Under the pieces are notes generated by a model. It was given only the letters and a program-made list of their open reading frames with translations, was not told where the DNA came from and searched no databases. DNA of 64,000 nt, taken from NCBI GenBank assembly GCA_025766275.1, contig JAFKAC010000124.1, forward strand, positions 83,517-147,516, in the 5' to 3' direction. The stretch is from Lactarius indigo (lineage: Eukaryota; Basidiomycota; Agaricomycetes; Russulales; Russulaceae). Shown one piece after another: positions 44,150 to 57,808 of this stretch. The position numbers were made by a program, and so were the translations under genes. How positions within the stretch are numbered: the stretch's first letter is position 1; each line of letters starts with the position of its first letter.

Positions 44150-46051
44150 TCATGTTGCTACACGGTGTGAGATGTAGTTGTAGAATTGTGATGACACTGG
44201 CTTCACAGCAGATCTTCCGCCTCTGCTCCACATGTTGCCACCTTCCTCTGATCCTTCCCAGCTAGACTCGCTCGATGATTCGTCTTCCTCTTTACACACC
44301 GATTTGTTGATTTCTGCAATCGCCCGGTAAAAGCATGGCGGTATCCCTGATGCCTGCACATTGCCTGCCGTCCGTAGGGATCCAAGAGGGTACACGTCTA
44401 CGTTGATGATGTCATATTTCATAAGATCTTGTCCAAATAACTCGTCCGCGTCTGCAGAGTATCCTTGATCAGGGTTGAATAGTGAGTGTATCTTCTCAAG
44501 ATTCATTAGTACTCCGCAATCCGGCTCATCCGGGTCCACAAGAGCTCGTCTCCGCGGTATCCGTTTCCCATCACGGTCGAAAATTGCCACCTCGTCCCCG
44601 TCTTCGTTCACCATCGGACACGTTTCTATTTTCACCCGCTGTCTTCCCCGTTTGTCTTGCTTGTCGTAGATGTTCGCCCCGTACTTCTCTCTTATCGTTT
44701 CTGTCGCGATCGTTTCCCATTCATGTATGTGGAAGCACCTGCGTCGTTTCGTCGCAGCCATCCTCTCTGCTCAGTCATTTTGAACCACTCTTAATCACGG
44801 GGGGTACTTACTCGATCGACGTTGCTAGCGCGAAAGTAACATATGATATTTTCGAATAGTCTCTTTCCGTGTCCCAGCTTTCTGCTTCGTTATCTTCGTT
44901 TCCCGCAAGCGCGATCGCTGCGTTTTGCCTGTACCGCGACGTCACCACGATTGGTGAGTGCCGTTTCAGGAACCCATCTAACTTCCAGCTGTCCGGTGCC
45001 TTCTCCACCCAGTCCTTGTACCCGTTCGCCATCAGCGAGTCAAGTTTCTGAGTGTCTTCGAAGTTCAGCCTAATCGTCGGTTCCTCTCTGTCCCGTTCAT
45101 CGCGTCGTCAGTTTCCTCCCACTGTTATATCGTACTCCTCGTACTGCATGTGTTCACGTACAAGATGTTTGTTATTTTGTCCCATTCTGCTTCCTCGTTT
45201 TCTAGGTTTTGCTCGTATACCTCTTCCACGTTCATGTATGCCCGGTCTGGTATTCTTTCCAGGAAGTGTGCGAACATCATTACCATTTGACGATAGTGCC
45301 GTCTAGATAGTAACGACCCTCCTGTCGAGTGCCCAGGCCCTGGCGGTGCCGTCTTTCCTCGTAGGAACTCGTTCGGTGCCATCGCCACGAACACGTCCTC
45401 GTTCATCGCCCGCCCAATGAATAGGAACCGACCTTTCGTGTCGAATCCCACCATCGCGTGCTTTCCCTTGAAATCCCGATATGGCTTCCCCAAGTCCAGT
45501 TCGAATGAGAATCGGTGCAAGTTCGCGACGTTCGGAAGTATCGCTGATAGCCCAATACGATTCCCGATTGTCAGGTGGTAATCGATCATCGTTTTATTCG
45601 TCCTTATCCCGACGTTTCCCGAGCTCGCTTCGACGCAGAATTCCTCGTCGATCTTGATCCTGTTCCGTCTTGACAGCAGCTTCACCGTGTTCGTGCTTTT
45701 CCTCTCATACAACTTCTTCAGCTCTGATAAATCAATTCTCTTCACTTCCTTGTTGTTGAAGTTGTCGATGTTTCCATCAACTTCATAGTTGCTCGCGATA
45801 ATCATGTTCAGCACTTCCGATTGCTTGATCCTGTCATCAGCCTCTACACTCAACTCATCTGGGATCTCTGTGATGTCAGTTGGGCCCGACGACATCTTCT
45901 TGTCTTCCGCGTTCGCCAGATCAATGTCTGTGCTCTTGTTGCTACTGTACATACAGTGCTCAGCAGCCCATGTCTCCTTTTCCTTCAAATCAGTCACTCA
46001 CATATTGTCCATCGACTCAAGTGAGTCTCTTGAGGTCGCCGCAGATGACAT
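44150..46051 (-). CDS. Uncharacterised three-exon gene, one internal TGA
   Basis: Predicted exons 45162-46051, 45087-44812 and 44762-44150 join to 593 codons. Intron 1 (45088-45161, 74 bp) is GTACGT to ACAG with a CTGACG branch-like site. Intron 2 (44763-44811, 49 bp) is GTAAGT to AGAG. Both are phase 2 and keep the frame. The start is the ATG at 46051 (MSSAATSRDSL). A TGA at 45998-46000, eighteen codons in, would need to have been CGA for an intact gene; alternatively translation starts downstream. The product is charged, with an FSFELDLG and HAMVGFDTKGRFLF segment, an RRHYRQMVMMFAHFLERIP helix and a Ser/Glu-rich C-terminal part. The family is not recognised and no catalytic motif is visible. 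Confidence 0.6.
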
Positions 46052-48661
46052 CTTCACAACGTGCTCTTTGAGTTGTATTGGATACTGAGTAAGCCACACT
46101 CACTGTGCCGCTCTGTCCATCAGTCACTCCTTAATCAGCATCCCCAAACATGGCAAGACCGGACCGGACTGTCCGTTCTCTGTGAAAAGTCAAATCCTAT
46201 TCCTCACCCACCTCTCCACACCCTCATTCTTTGTGAGTCTCTGTTCAGCTTCTACAATGAGTGTCCCTTGTCACACAGAGTAGAGCACGGAGTATATTTT
46301 AGGAGGTGCAACACAGAACGGCGGGGCTGCTGGTGAGACAATAACATTGTTCTGTATTATGTAAGCAAAACCAAGGGGGTCACGGGATTTTAAGCACCCA
46401 TACCCTGGTTAGGAGCATAGGGGGGGTGTAGCGGACCCTTGGCAGATTTTTATTTACCAGCACCTATGGGGCGCTAACTCTACTCTAGCCAAATCTAGCA
46501 AATGTGAAGAACAATTTATACATTAATCTATTCCTACTAGTACTCATGACTGCATGGGTGAGAAGAGTGCATTAATTGGTGGTGGAATCGGTAAATGGGA
46601 CAGTTAACACATGAAAGAGATTGTTTGAAGAGGAAATGGTCTTGCAACACATGCAAGATTTGGTGGTGTCTGAAGCATTGCCAGGTGTTGTGCAGGCTTC
46701 CGCGGGGCACAATCTGTCGTATATGGACCCACAGAGATCATGTACGCCTCATTGTACAAGGGCTAGGGCCGCATGCAAGTGCGGACAGGTCAGAAACGGA
46801 AATGGTGGGCTACAGAGCCCATGGAATGAGGGTGGTTGCAAATGGTCGCGCACGCTTCTGCATGGTACGAAACCTCACAGAGGTAACCGCCATAGTTGGG
46901 AATGTGTTGGGTTCGAATCTCTAAGGCCGCGTGCAATTGGGACACATTGGGGAACACAAGAGATTAGGCTCACTGCACTCAAAAGTCCGAAATCTAAAGG
47001 AAAAAGTCTACTATTGTCTGTGAGAGAGAAAAGGAGTAGTTGATGGGGGTGGAGAGAAGAGAGCATCAAAATGAGGCAAGACTCCAGATCACACTGAAGA
47101 TGGAGAGCCTGAGGACAGGCTGGGAGAGTTGGGGCCAGACAGCAAAAGGTAGCAGTGAATTACCAAGCCAATTGCTGTATTTAGTAGGTGCAAGAATGTA
47201 ATACCATATTTGGATAGGCGCTCGCTTATGTAAATACCTACCCCCCTTTCCCCATTGGCCTTATGAGATTTTTGTACCCCCTATATCTAACTACACTTCC
47301 ACGACCCCCTTGGGCAAAACCACTGGACTCATGTGTAGAAGTTATGTACAATGGGCTCAGCAGAGAGACAACAGATGATGTGTAAAAGATCAGGTGAAAG
47401 CTTGAAGCGCTCCTCGATCGAAAAGGAGAGTTCATGTGGCTGAGGCGAGGTCATGACATCCAACCTGAAGGAATCGATGACGCAGTGAGTAAGACTTGGA
47501 ACCCCTTAGTTAGGAAGCAATAGAGAGGTTTGCTTACCCTGTGGAAGTCATCAGCAACCAGGCTGGTACAACTAGTGCACTGGCAGCATGGTGTATCGGA
47601 TGACATTTTCATGAAGGGCAGGGGCAGATTGGATGTATGGTGCTATGATGACAGTGTGTTTTCTGAGGTAAAGGAGGAAAGAGTCGCTGGCCCAGCGCCC
47701 CATGGCTTTAACGACGTTGAAAGGGACCCCACGAAGGAGGTATTTGAGAGTCGAGCTGATTCAAATGCCATGCCCTTGTAGGGGCTCCAGACCGGCTGCA
47801 TGAGCTGCCTTTCTGATCCTTTCCAGGAATTTGGCCTTTGTGAGGGGATGATGCACATTCTGTTGAAGCGCACAACTAACAAGCAAAGGATAAGCTTGAA
47901 CAGCTAGAGACAGACAAGTTACTTCAGAGGTAGAAGGAACTCTAATACCATCACTACACACCTAGAAACAGACAAGTAGAGGTGAAAGAAGTAAGGTAGA
48001 AAGAAGGAACTTACACTTCAGAGGTAGAAGGAACTCTGAAGTGTGAAGGCAGAAACAGCAGTCCTTATATATAGGATGCTTAGCTAATAATGGTCTGTGC
48101 ACACTTGTGACCCAAACACAATACTGTCGCCAATTTCTCAAGAGTGTCATAGCACAGTGTAACGCATTACGTTGATCATGACGGACCTCACAGCTGTGCA
48201 ATCTTTGTACTTGCGCTGCAATACCACTATAATAACTGTGTTACCTCACAAGTATTTCATCCGTACCATAACACCTATGACCGGTCTCGCTGGTTGGGGC
48301 TCCACCATGGTGCCCTAATGACTACTGCGTTCATTCCGTACAACTGACACAACCACAATATATTATACACAGCCACGATATGTAATGTTCTTTCTGCCTG
48401 TAACATTTGTACACAGCAATGTCGATTGTAATGGAATTACAGCACTGTTGTGACGTATACAGGCTAGGCCTGGTGGTGGCAACACTATGCCTCCATCCCA
48501 CCTTCTCAAGCTTGTGCGAACACCATCAAGTGCATACTTGCATACCCCAGTATTGTCATTTTTGTCCATCCCAGCATTCAACACTCAATATGTAAACTCA
48601 GTAGTCATACATGGCTACATCAAGCTCACTGTGAACACTGCCATCATCCGCACTGTCTGAG
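46052..48661. other. 2.6-kb region without recognised gene
   Basis: Only short open stretches. A 23-base word (starting acttcagagg) is repeated at about 47932 and 48017. The second copy sits in a 9-bp inverted repeat (acttcagag with ctctgaagt). A ggttcgaatc word near 46911 resembles a tRNA T-loop but no cloverleaf forms. Confidence 0.45.
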
Positions 48662-49076
48662 TGTCACAAACGCCCTATACCCTTCCCTTCTCTCCCTTCT
48701 TTTCCATTTCTTCACTTCTTCATTCTGCTGGCATTTGCTTCGCTGGCATCCGCTGTGCTGGCATTTGTACTGCCTCGCTGGCATCCCCAGACACTAGCTA
48801 TATAAACCCTGTAACACGCCCTGTATTTCCTTAGCTTTGGCTTTGTCAATCTACTGTCTTGTCCCTCAGTACAATCCTCTCTTCTCTATCACAGCCCTCT
48901 TCTCTATAGCCTAGCTCTTGTGCTTGAACAAGAGGACCTTTGTCACTGTCCAGTTGACAGTGGCAATTGTATCAGAACTTAGGAGCCCATCCACTCAGTG
49001 GGGGTCCAACTCTGAGTCCTTTGCCTCAGGCAGGATCAGTTACAGAATGAATGCACGCCCCGGCAGTGGCGTGACA
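48662..49076 (+). repeat. Solo LTR (family F), TSD ctgag
   Basis: 415 bp from tgtcacaa to gcgtgaca, flanked by ctgag at 48657-48661 and 49077-49081. Four GCTGGCAT words at 48727, 48742, 48757 and 48777 precede a TATA (tatataaa, 48799-48806). It lies 16 bp beyond the Plavaka stop codon. Confidence 0.93.
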
Positions 49077-49092
49077 CTGAGCCAATGCTTGA

Positions 49093-52000
49093 TCAGTCTC
49101 CATCCTCTATTTCATTCCCCTTGGTGATTTCAATTTCCGTTTGATCAGTTTGGGCGTTTGCTGGGTTGTCAAGTTCCCTGTCAGATGTTGAAGCAATAAG
49201 CGCATTTGCTTCATGAGCAAAATCAGGGGGGTTGTGGTGACCGATACCCCAACCAAGGTATTGCATCATCATGTCTCTATCTACGAACCTGGGTGGTATA
49301 TACGTTAGCAAACATATTGAAGGATTAGTTCAAGTTCATATGTACCTTGAGACATAGTAATTGACCCAATCTCCCGTCACAAAGTCCTGTGCCTGGGATG
49401 GTGACAGTAACTGTGTCATTTTTCCGCAGGAAAATGCTGGTATCAAATGGCAAGCTTGAAAATCACACATGCTGGATTGAGGAAGCCAAATGTACCTGAC
49501 GGATTGTTTTCTGGAACCCAGCTGATCCTGTCCAGTCTACAGGTCCCAGGTCCCCCTTGCCAGTCGGGTTCATGTCCAAACCATCATACGAACAAGAAGT
49601 CGACACGTTCTGGTTGACTGCAGAAATTTGGACCAAAATATATGTTTGCATGGTATATACCCAAAACCCACGCATACCAGAAGGGGTGGTGAGCATCATT
49701 GCAAGCCCTTAGCATGACATCATGGTGTGATGTGTTGCAGTTGATTGAGTTGCGGTCTTGGGTTATGTCATATGTTGTGTAGTTGAATGTTGTGGTCGCA
49801 TGCGAGAGAATTGTGTTGTGCTGGATCTTCACATTCGCAAGCTCTGTACTTGTATATTTGGGCTTGTTGCTGACAGTGACCTGGTGGAGATGACAGGCTA
49901 GGAGGTGTGATAGCAGGCTGTTATGAAAGTCCTTGCGTAGCTAGTTAGTATCGGAATACATTCTCATTCTGCACCCTGGTACTTACCTTAAAAGCAGGTT
50001 CAACGGCATTTTTGGGCTCGTTGAGAAACTGTGAGAGGTACAATTTATTAGATTGATCCTGGGCAATACGATACCAATTCCCAGGAAGGTCCTTCACACG
50101 AGGGTTGACACAAGGGGTCTCTGCCTCAGCTTCAGCCGCAACCATTTTGTCATTCATCCATTCGTGGACCTGTTCGACCACGTCTCTATTAATCATTTGG
50201 TCAATAAAACATTGCTTATTAGTGTGCATGTATCATCTCTTGATGTTGCAATGCTCCAGTTCACCCTGTTGGGACAAAATTGAAAATTCATTAGTAGCTT
50301 TTCAAACGCATACAAGGCCTTTGAAGCGCACAATCTGGGTACTGTACAAGTCAGTAGTACCAAACATCTTGATAGTTTCGACATAGTCCCCAAGCGCATG
50401 TAGCTTATATGTCAATAGGTTGAAGGTCTTAGGCCGCTTCCCACCAGTGCTGGCAGAGAGCACAGCATTGGCACATTGGCAAGACATCCTCTGTTCTGCC
50501 GCCCAGCGTCTTGCATTGTACTCATGGTTGGTCTCAACCGTGTTGAAACATGGGCAAGTCACCTCCGTGAAGTGGCAAAGCACTTTTGCAAAAAGCACTG
50601 TGACATTATCAAGAACCTTGAGGGTTGTCTCTATGTGGATCCACAGCTTGGTGAGGGAATGCCAATACGACACGAGGTATAGAAGACTCAGAACTGAGTC
50701 AATGTGTGGCACAGGCAGTAACCCTTCAAAGCAAGGGATGCAGCACTGGAACACGTCCCATGTGAGTAGATAGAACAACACCAGGTTACACTGCAAGCCA
50801 AGCTCACCTGAAGGATGTCCTCAAAATCCTGGGCAGCAAGTTTCTTTATGTCTGCAACGTTGTGCGTGAATCAATGGATTGTAGATGCACCAAATGATGA
50901 TATTTGCTGGAAGCTGTTATGGGGTGAACGTGCTGCAGTGCCACAGTCAAAAAAAGAGTATGCACTGATGATTGAATTCCTGCACAATATTTGCACCACA
51001 TGAATACAGAATCCTAACTAGATGGGTGAGTAGGGCTTTCCAAACCCCCAGTTTGAACTCGTGCATGATATCAATGACAAGTGTACGGAAGATGTCGAAG
51101 TCGAACTCCTTGAGTGAGTGGGAAAATATGTTCTAGAGTAGAAATTAGCTTGAAATCACTTACACACCAAAATATGACTTACCAATGTCGGAATGAGAGA
51201 GTGCTCTCTGAGGAGCCACTCAACACTGGGCTCACTGCCAAGTGCATAACCCCTTTGGTAGATGTTATCGCATGCTTTTTGTACAGTGGCTCGGAATGTT
51301 TCATTGTCCTGTCTGATATTCGTTCGATGAGAGTCTGCATCAGTTGTTGTTCCAAGAGCATGGAATTCTTCCTTCTTGATCATGCACTGTGGACATGGGC
51401 ACCGTCCCATATCACAGATTGTTGCAATCAAGACTCTGTGTATCTGGAGTCACGATGGGGATGTTGCTTTGAGTTATTGTGCTACATACTTTTCAGGGTA
51501 ATTGGCTGAGTACGTGAATATTCGGGGAAAGACTTGACGGACAACATGGTCAGCACAGGTAACAGTAACGCTGTGCTCATAAGTTTTGCAGAACTCAGCA
51601 TCTAATAAGAGCCGCCAGACCCCATGAAATAGTTTGTGACGACAGTGGGCAAGGAGTGCTGGTGTCGGTGAGACGCCATGACTTTGTACCTCCTCTGCAA
51701 AGGAGTTGGGGAGCTGAACAGTTTCAGTGTTTTTTTAAAAAAAAAAAAAAAAGTAAACGATCACTCACCAGAGGGACATAACCAACCACTTGAGCAGAAT
51801 GTGTAGAAGGCTTGCACTGAGTATACTTTGACTGATTACCAAAGTAGGCATAAATCGGCCATGCCTTTGCTTGCCTGAATTGTGTGAGATATGTGGAGTC
51901 AGACCATATCATGAATGCAGCTATGACACAAGGGTGCACTGAGTTCAGATGGGCACTAATAAGGTCGTGTTCAGCAGCCAGGAATGTGTCAGAGGAGTAT

Positions 52001-53171
52001 AGCTCTCCCCAGACATGCTCCAGGGGTGTATCACGATAGGGTGGCTGCCAGACTTCTTTATGGCCATACCAGTGCAGCTCCGCAGAATTTCTTCCCTCTT
52101 GAATAGTTTCCAACATGGTTTGCATGAGAGAGTGAGTGCGGATGTCGTGGACAGGGACTTTGTATGCAGGAAAGGGATCGCCATCAGGGTCTACCTCATC
52201 GTATTGTTGGCTGCATGCGTGTGCATTTGCCTCCATGTGGCGTGAAGCTGCTGTCGGTTTTTTTCCAGTTGGGACCTCAATGATGATAGTATTGCGTCGC
52301 CATCCATTGCCACCCCATGGTGACTGAATATCCGTGGCTATCACTCTTTCGATTGCTGCAAAGTCAACACCGTCCAGTTTCTTACTCTCAAAGCGTTCAT
52401 CAAGGAGCACTTTGACCACGGAAGCCCAGTCTGAGGAAGAGACAATGCCCTGCATCTGCCTCCAGGTGAGGTTGAATAAAAATGAACTAATATTCGGATA
52501 AGGGTAGATGATGTCAGAGACTTCCCTGTCAGGTTTTGGACAAGATAGGGAGGGGTCCACGGCAAGGGGGTTTCGTGTATCTTCAGAGATGATGACGGCC
52601 GTAGATCGTTGGTATTCTTGTACAAGACCAAACCGATTTGCGGGCACAAAAGTGAAGTGGGGGACATCCTCAATAAGGGACTCATGTCTGTTGTTGCCAT
52701 CAATAGGAGATGATTGCCCATTGTTGCTGGCAGCACTAGACAATGGGGGTTTGACTGGGGCATTCTCTAGGACTTTCCAGGTTGGCCAGTGGACCCGTTG
52801 GGAAGAGAGTGGCTCTGCTGACACCGAGACAGCATCACCAATCTCTACATCCTGGAAGAAATATGTGTATCAGCCAGATCTGAATTAATGACAAGTAGTA
52901 TACATACCAACTGAGCCAACTCAAAGTCACAAGTATCTGCAGAGGGGGGAACTGATTGCTCAGCCTGTAGTCTGTGGCCATCACTAGCATGAGGCAGAAC
53001 CTCCTCACATACTTGCTTTCGGGAGTATGAAAGCAACACTCTGAGTTTTTTGATGTTAGAAGGGCCATTCTTCCAAAGTTCTCTTGAGCAATTGTGAGCA
53101 GCGGTGCAGTTGTTGTGGAGGTGTTTGGTGAGGCTAGCTTTGTGTATGAAGAACTGTCCGCATGCTTCACA
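49093..53171 (-). pseudogene. Plavaka-type transposase gene (multi-exon, at least one TGA)
   Basis: Plavaka is a basidiomycete CACTA-like transposase family (established). On the - strand: a C2HC-like finger exon near 53110-53171 (CGQFFIHKASLTKHLHNNC) with spliced continuation to 52908; intron 52852-52907 (GTATGT to CCAG); a large exon 51769-52851 with the diagnostic PLEHVWGELYSSD, YLTQFRQAKAWPIY, FGNQSKYTQCKPS order; 51156-51431 with GRCPCPQCMIKKEEF; about 50850-51120 with the D-HEFELGVWKAL block; 50302-50770 with KTFNLLTYKLHALGDY and GTTDLYSTQ; 49584-49832 with TYDITQDRNSIN and HPFWYAWVLGIYHA; and the end at 49093 (FVDRDMMMQY). A TGA at 49584-49586 falls on the arginine of the usual FVRWFG block. 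The start codon is not resolved. Confidence 0.8.
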
Positions 53172-56100
53172 TCAGCTGCTTTTGGAGGCGCTGTGAAGTC
53201 AATTCATGGTGGGACAGCTAGGGGTACCTAGAGGTGGGAACGGTCAACATGTGTAAGGAGGGGGGGTTCATATACCATGTATTTTGAAAGTTGAATGGTT
53301 GGTCATGGTGATCAAATGGACAGCCGACAGAAATTGCAGGGGAGTTATATTGATTTGGTGTCAAAATATGGCGGCTACAATACTTGTAGATTGGCGACGG
53401 GAGTTGAGGAACGGCAGTGTCATCCAAGTACGCCTGTGCAGTAGCGTGGCATCAAGAAAAACTAGTCAGACAAACAATACAAAGTAAAAGTAAAAGTGAA
53501 CTTACCTGCACTCAAGCCAACTGTGAGCGCACAAAAACCCAACAGAGCGCACACAGTTTGTTTGATGTGCCATCCATAATGGCTGAACATGAAATTCTGA
53601 GTCCAGCCAGAGCACACCCAGCAAAATATCTGCTAGTGACCAAACTTCCCAGTAAAATACCCATAAAGATGGATCTGAGTGAGCGATCGAGGTACCAGTT
53701 ATGAAAATACGCAAGGCACTCACCTGAAGCCAAGCAGTCACCCATTGCTGCACAACATCAACAGAGTATCCATGGTTTTGTGTCACACAGCAGCCTAGAA
53801 TAAAAAAAGGTTCGATGTGGTTCAAAGTGGGAAGCCAGCACCTGGTAAAATACCTAGAAAAAAGTAGATCAGAATATAAGGATCTGTGTTAGTGATCGGT
53901 TTAAGAATAGCTGGAATATGCAACGCACTAAGAAGTCCAGTAGACAGTTGGGAAAAAGGGTACTTGATATTCCAAAATTGGTAGTGTTGGAGTTGTGATG
54001 CAGAGTTGTGATGTGCCAATAACAAACAAGGCTTGTTTGTGGCTAGCGTGACACTCAAACTCAGCTGTCATGCTCACACGCTCACATCCTAGCCTCTCCC
54101 ACTATGTCCCACCTGATACATGCACGGGTTTCCATAGTGCTGTGAGTTTTCAAAGTCATGGTTTGGGTCCACCCAGCTAAGCGATGCCATAATGTCCATA
54201 TATAAGTGGGCTTGCCAATTGTGAGTCCTAAATTTTTATGTCATCTAACCAAACCCCTCCCTGTGGACAGAGACTACCAGACACATCCGCCAATGGGCAT
54301 CGAAGACGGTCCCATACCCTTGGTCCGTCAAGTAAGTCAAGAAGGAGAGCCCATGACAACTGCCCTCACCATCAACTCCCTCAGCCATGGTTCTCTCCAG
54401 CACCACCACCTGCTGATGAGCTAGGTTGTCTCTACACGTCAGGACACTGCCCAAAACAACCCGAGCTACCCTGGGTTCAGGGAGGTGTGAAGCTGCATTG
54501 CCGATTGTGCAGGCCTTCACGGGACCCGCTACTTCGTACAGCAGTTGGCCGATTCGGGGGAAACGTCACTCTAAAGCACTGAAGGGCATGCAATGGTGCA
54601 GCACTTAGGGGAACACAGTGAGCAAAGGGAACTGGGACCCTCAGAGCTCTAAGCTCTGAGGGAAAGCAGACTAAGATTAACTGGGGGAAAGGGGTAGTTA
54701 CAGGATGTTTATATACATGGAAACAGAGGTATTGATCTAAATATAAAGTAGACCCTAGAGGGCAACCAAGTGAGGTCACAAAGCAAAAGGAATGGAATGG
54801 GCCAATGCCCAAGATTGGCCGAAGCGTGGGAAAGTCGGCTGCCAGAGCGATGGAAAAGTGCCCAATATTGGCTGAAGTGTGGGAAAGTGCGGGCTGCCAG
54901 AGCAGTGCAAGATGGTAGTAAAAGATGACAGATCCAAAAACAGTAATTTACCTGGCCAGCTATGTGCTGGGTGTATTATCCACTCCAACTGAGATCCTGA
55001 CTGTCCTCAGTCACCAGTGTGCACAGGAATTCGGTCGGCTTGTGGCACAGGGGTCAGTAACAGTCATCCCCTTGGATGTATCTTGTGTGCTTGAGACTGC
55101 CTCATGCAGTAGTACTGATGTCTTGGGCTGAATCGTGTTCGCTGGGTGTGCTGTCGCGGGAGTTGCAAATGCGTGTGCTGGTACATGGTGTCATCCTTGA
55201 CACTCAGCTGAATTGCCAAAGGTTGCGTGATTGTGGTGCTGTCACTGATACACTTGCACTTGAGGGACTCAGCCGAACTGCTGCTCTTGGTACTGCAAAG
55301 TTGCTCTTGTTGCACATGCATTTGTGAGACTTGAAAACACGACTACTGATGCCTAAGACTGCTCTGAACTCCTGTGCAAGCTGCAAATGTACATGCAACG
55401 CTGGTGCAGTTGCTGCCACTGGACTGGTAATACTCCTTGCTGTATGTTGCTGCTGATCCACTGGTGTCATGTATGTTGCTGCATGCCCTGTAAACGTCAC
55501 CACAGGTGCGGTATGCTATCGCCGAACTCTTGATGTGCCATGGGCATCTGCAAGTAAGTGTCGCTGTTGCTGCCCCACTTGTACTCCCAGTGCATGCCGT
55601 TCTTGATTAAGTCACTCTGCAAGTACCACACACATCACCGCATGTGTCGTAAGTGCTGTCACATGTACTGTTAGTTGTTGCCAATTTTTTGATGGGCCGC
55701 AGACATCTGCACATGCGAACTGTTATCGCCGAGGCCGAGTTCTTGCACTGTTCTTGTGCCGAGAGTCACTCTTGATGGACTGGTTGCAACCTTCTGCATG
55801 CCTTTCCACATAACCTGTAAGCGACGTTGCACATGTGGGTGGCCAACCTTAGTCTTCGAGCATGACACGAACATCCATGCACATGGTGCTTTTGTCACTG
55901 CAGTTGGGCCCTTGTGTTTGTGTTCCTCGCCATGCTTGGGGTCATTCTTGTAAGAACTATGTCATATTCCTCCATGCATGCTGTTGTGGAACCTGCGATC
56001 GCTACTGTCAATGCATGACATTCTCCATGGTATCGAAAATGTTTGAGTCAACGCCTGGGGCTGGTCTGCACCACTGGGCAAGCCGCGACAATCTGTGTGA

Positions 56101-57808
56101 TGCCTGCACAGGCACTGCTGCTGGACTTGTGACCCTCTTCGGCACGCATCGCTACTGGTCTGCTGGTACTGCGCACTTTGCCGCGTGTCCATGAGTATTT
56201 GCGCATACATGGCGCTGCCACTGGAGCCTTTGCTTTGTGCTCTTGTCTCTGCCAAACAGATCCCACCTAGATTGCATTGCGTTCTTCCTTGCACATTGCT
56301 GCACAGCCAAAGAGCACTGCAGCCGATGTGAGACTGCTCTTTGTGAAGGTGGGGTGCTGTCATCGTGGGATTTGTAGACACTTGTGCTGACTTTGACAGG
56401 CAATGAGTGTTGATGGAAGACCTGTGGGAATGTGTACAATGGCATGGGATAGCTGGTAGTATGTGTGCTGGCCCTAGTTGCTGTGAACCAATTGCTGATG
56501 CTACACATGTCTGTGCACATTGCCGTGGTTACCATAAGTGCTGTCCTGTGTACTGGTAGTCATTGCCAATCTTTCGATGGGCCGTGGATGTCTGTGTGCG
56601 CATGCTGCTGCTGCTGAACCTCGCACTTGTGTTCCTCTTCACACTGGGTACTGCTCTTGAAAGGGCCATGTTGCATTCTTCCATGCATGCTGTCACAGAA
56701 CCTGCAATTGCTACTGTCGATAAGTGATGTCCACCATAATCTGTGGGCGACCAATGAGCTGCCGCATGATTGTGGTGTGCTTGTAATCGGGGCTGTGCTT
56801 GATACCTCTTGATGCAGGATACTCTTCACAAAACTTGATGGCTGCTGTTGTGCATGTCGCTGTGGAACTGGGAAATGCGGTCTGTAGCTCAGCTGGTTGT
56901 TCCAAAGGTGTACGCTCGGCATGGGAGCCTGTGTGATCGTAGCTCGCTTGCTATTGATGCTGTATAAGAGGTTGCCTTTACAAAGAAAGGTGGCATCGTG
57001 GCTGAATCAGGGAACCTGTGCACATTGTTGTGTGGCTGGTGAATGCTTGTGCGAAGCTCTGAGTTTGCTAAGACTCCTGCTGTACACTGCCAGGGGTCCG
57101 CACGCACATAATGATCAGCAGTGGCTTATGTAATTGATACCCCCAGCCGACGGTGAGAATCTTCTGTGATTCATACTCAGCTGGCGCCGGCCGACGTTGG
57201 AGAATCCGACGTAATTGATAGTCCAACCAGTACCAGCTGGAAGCGGGGTGTCCGCTTTTTGATTATTAGCACACACAAGTCGAAACATGCCTCATAGTAA
57301 CACATATTAGTGACAGGAAGTACAGGGAATATGGATATACAAGGGACGACAAAAGGAACTCAGTGAATGGATGTGGGGGTATGCTTTGATGGTCTGTTGA
57401 TTGTGAAACAAGTCAATAAGATGTTTAGAGAGTTTGGATGAAATTGTAATAAGTCCTTACTACTCCAGGAGTTGGAATCAGTGGTCGTGATCATTATTTG
57501 ATTGAGGGTAATATTCACATAGAATGAATAGATATAGAAAGGCTATACAAATGTGAAGGGGTTGGAAGATACCATCCCTCATGAATGGACATGACTCGAT
57601 GCCTAACCAGCTAATATACCCAAGAATACACCTTGCATTGGCTGGTATCCATATGTGTCCAGTGGATCTATGATTGTAGCAGAGTCGGACACTCCGTCAA
57701 TGTCACCATATACATACTTCTATCCATCTGAATATATTAACATAAGAGTATGGATATCCTGCAAAGAACTGATATCCATCCATATGTAAAATAATGGGAA
57801 TGCATGTG
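53172..57808. other. 4.6-kb region without recognised gene, degenerate direct repeats
   Basis: No supported coding region. Between about 55640-56030 and 56530-56740 a diverged direct duplication (offset about 880 bp) is visible, sharing blocks such as ttgatgggccg and catgcatgctgt. The second copy lacks about 160 bp of the first. A related weaker copy lies near 55500-55600. TGC/CTG-rich words dominate. Confidence 0.5.

Noticed and set aside
46880..46930. tRNA gene suggested by ggttcgaatc
   Set aside because: The T-stem does not pair and no acceptor or anticodon arm could be placed. A tRNA-derived SINE remains possible but unsupported.
54238..57133. Several 60-140 codon frames on both strands
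   Set aside because: Overlapping, unrelated to any motif, in degenerate CTG-rich repeats with no splice-linked continuation.
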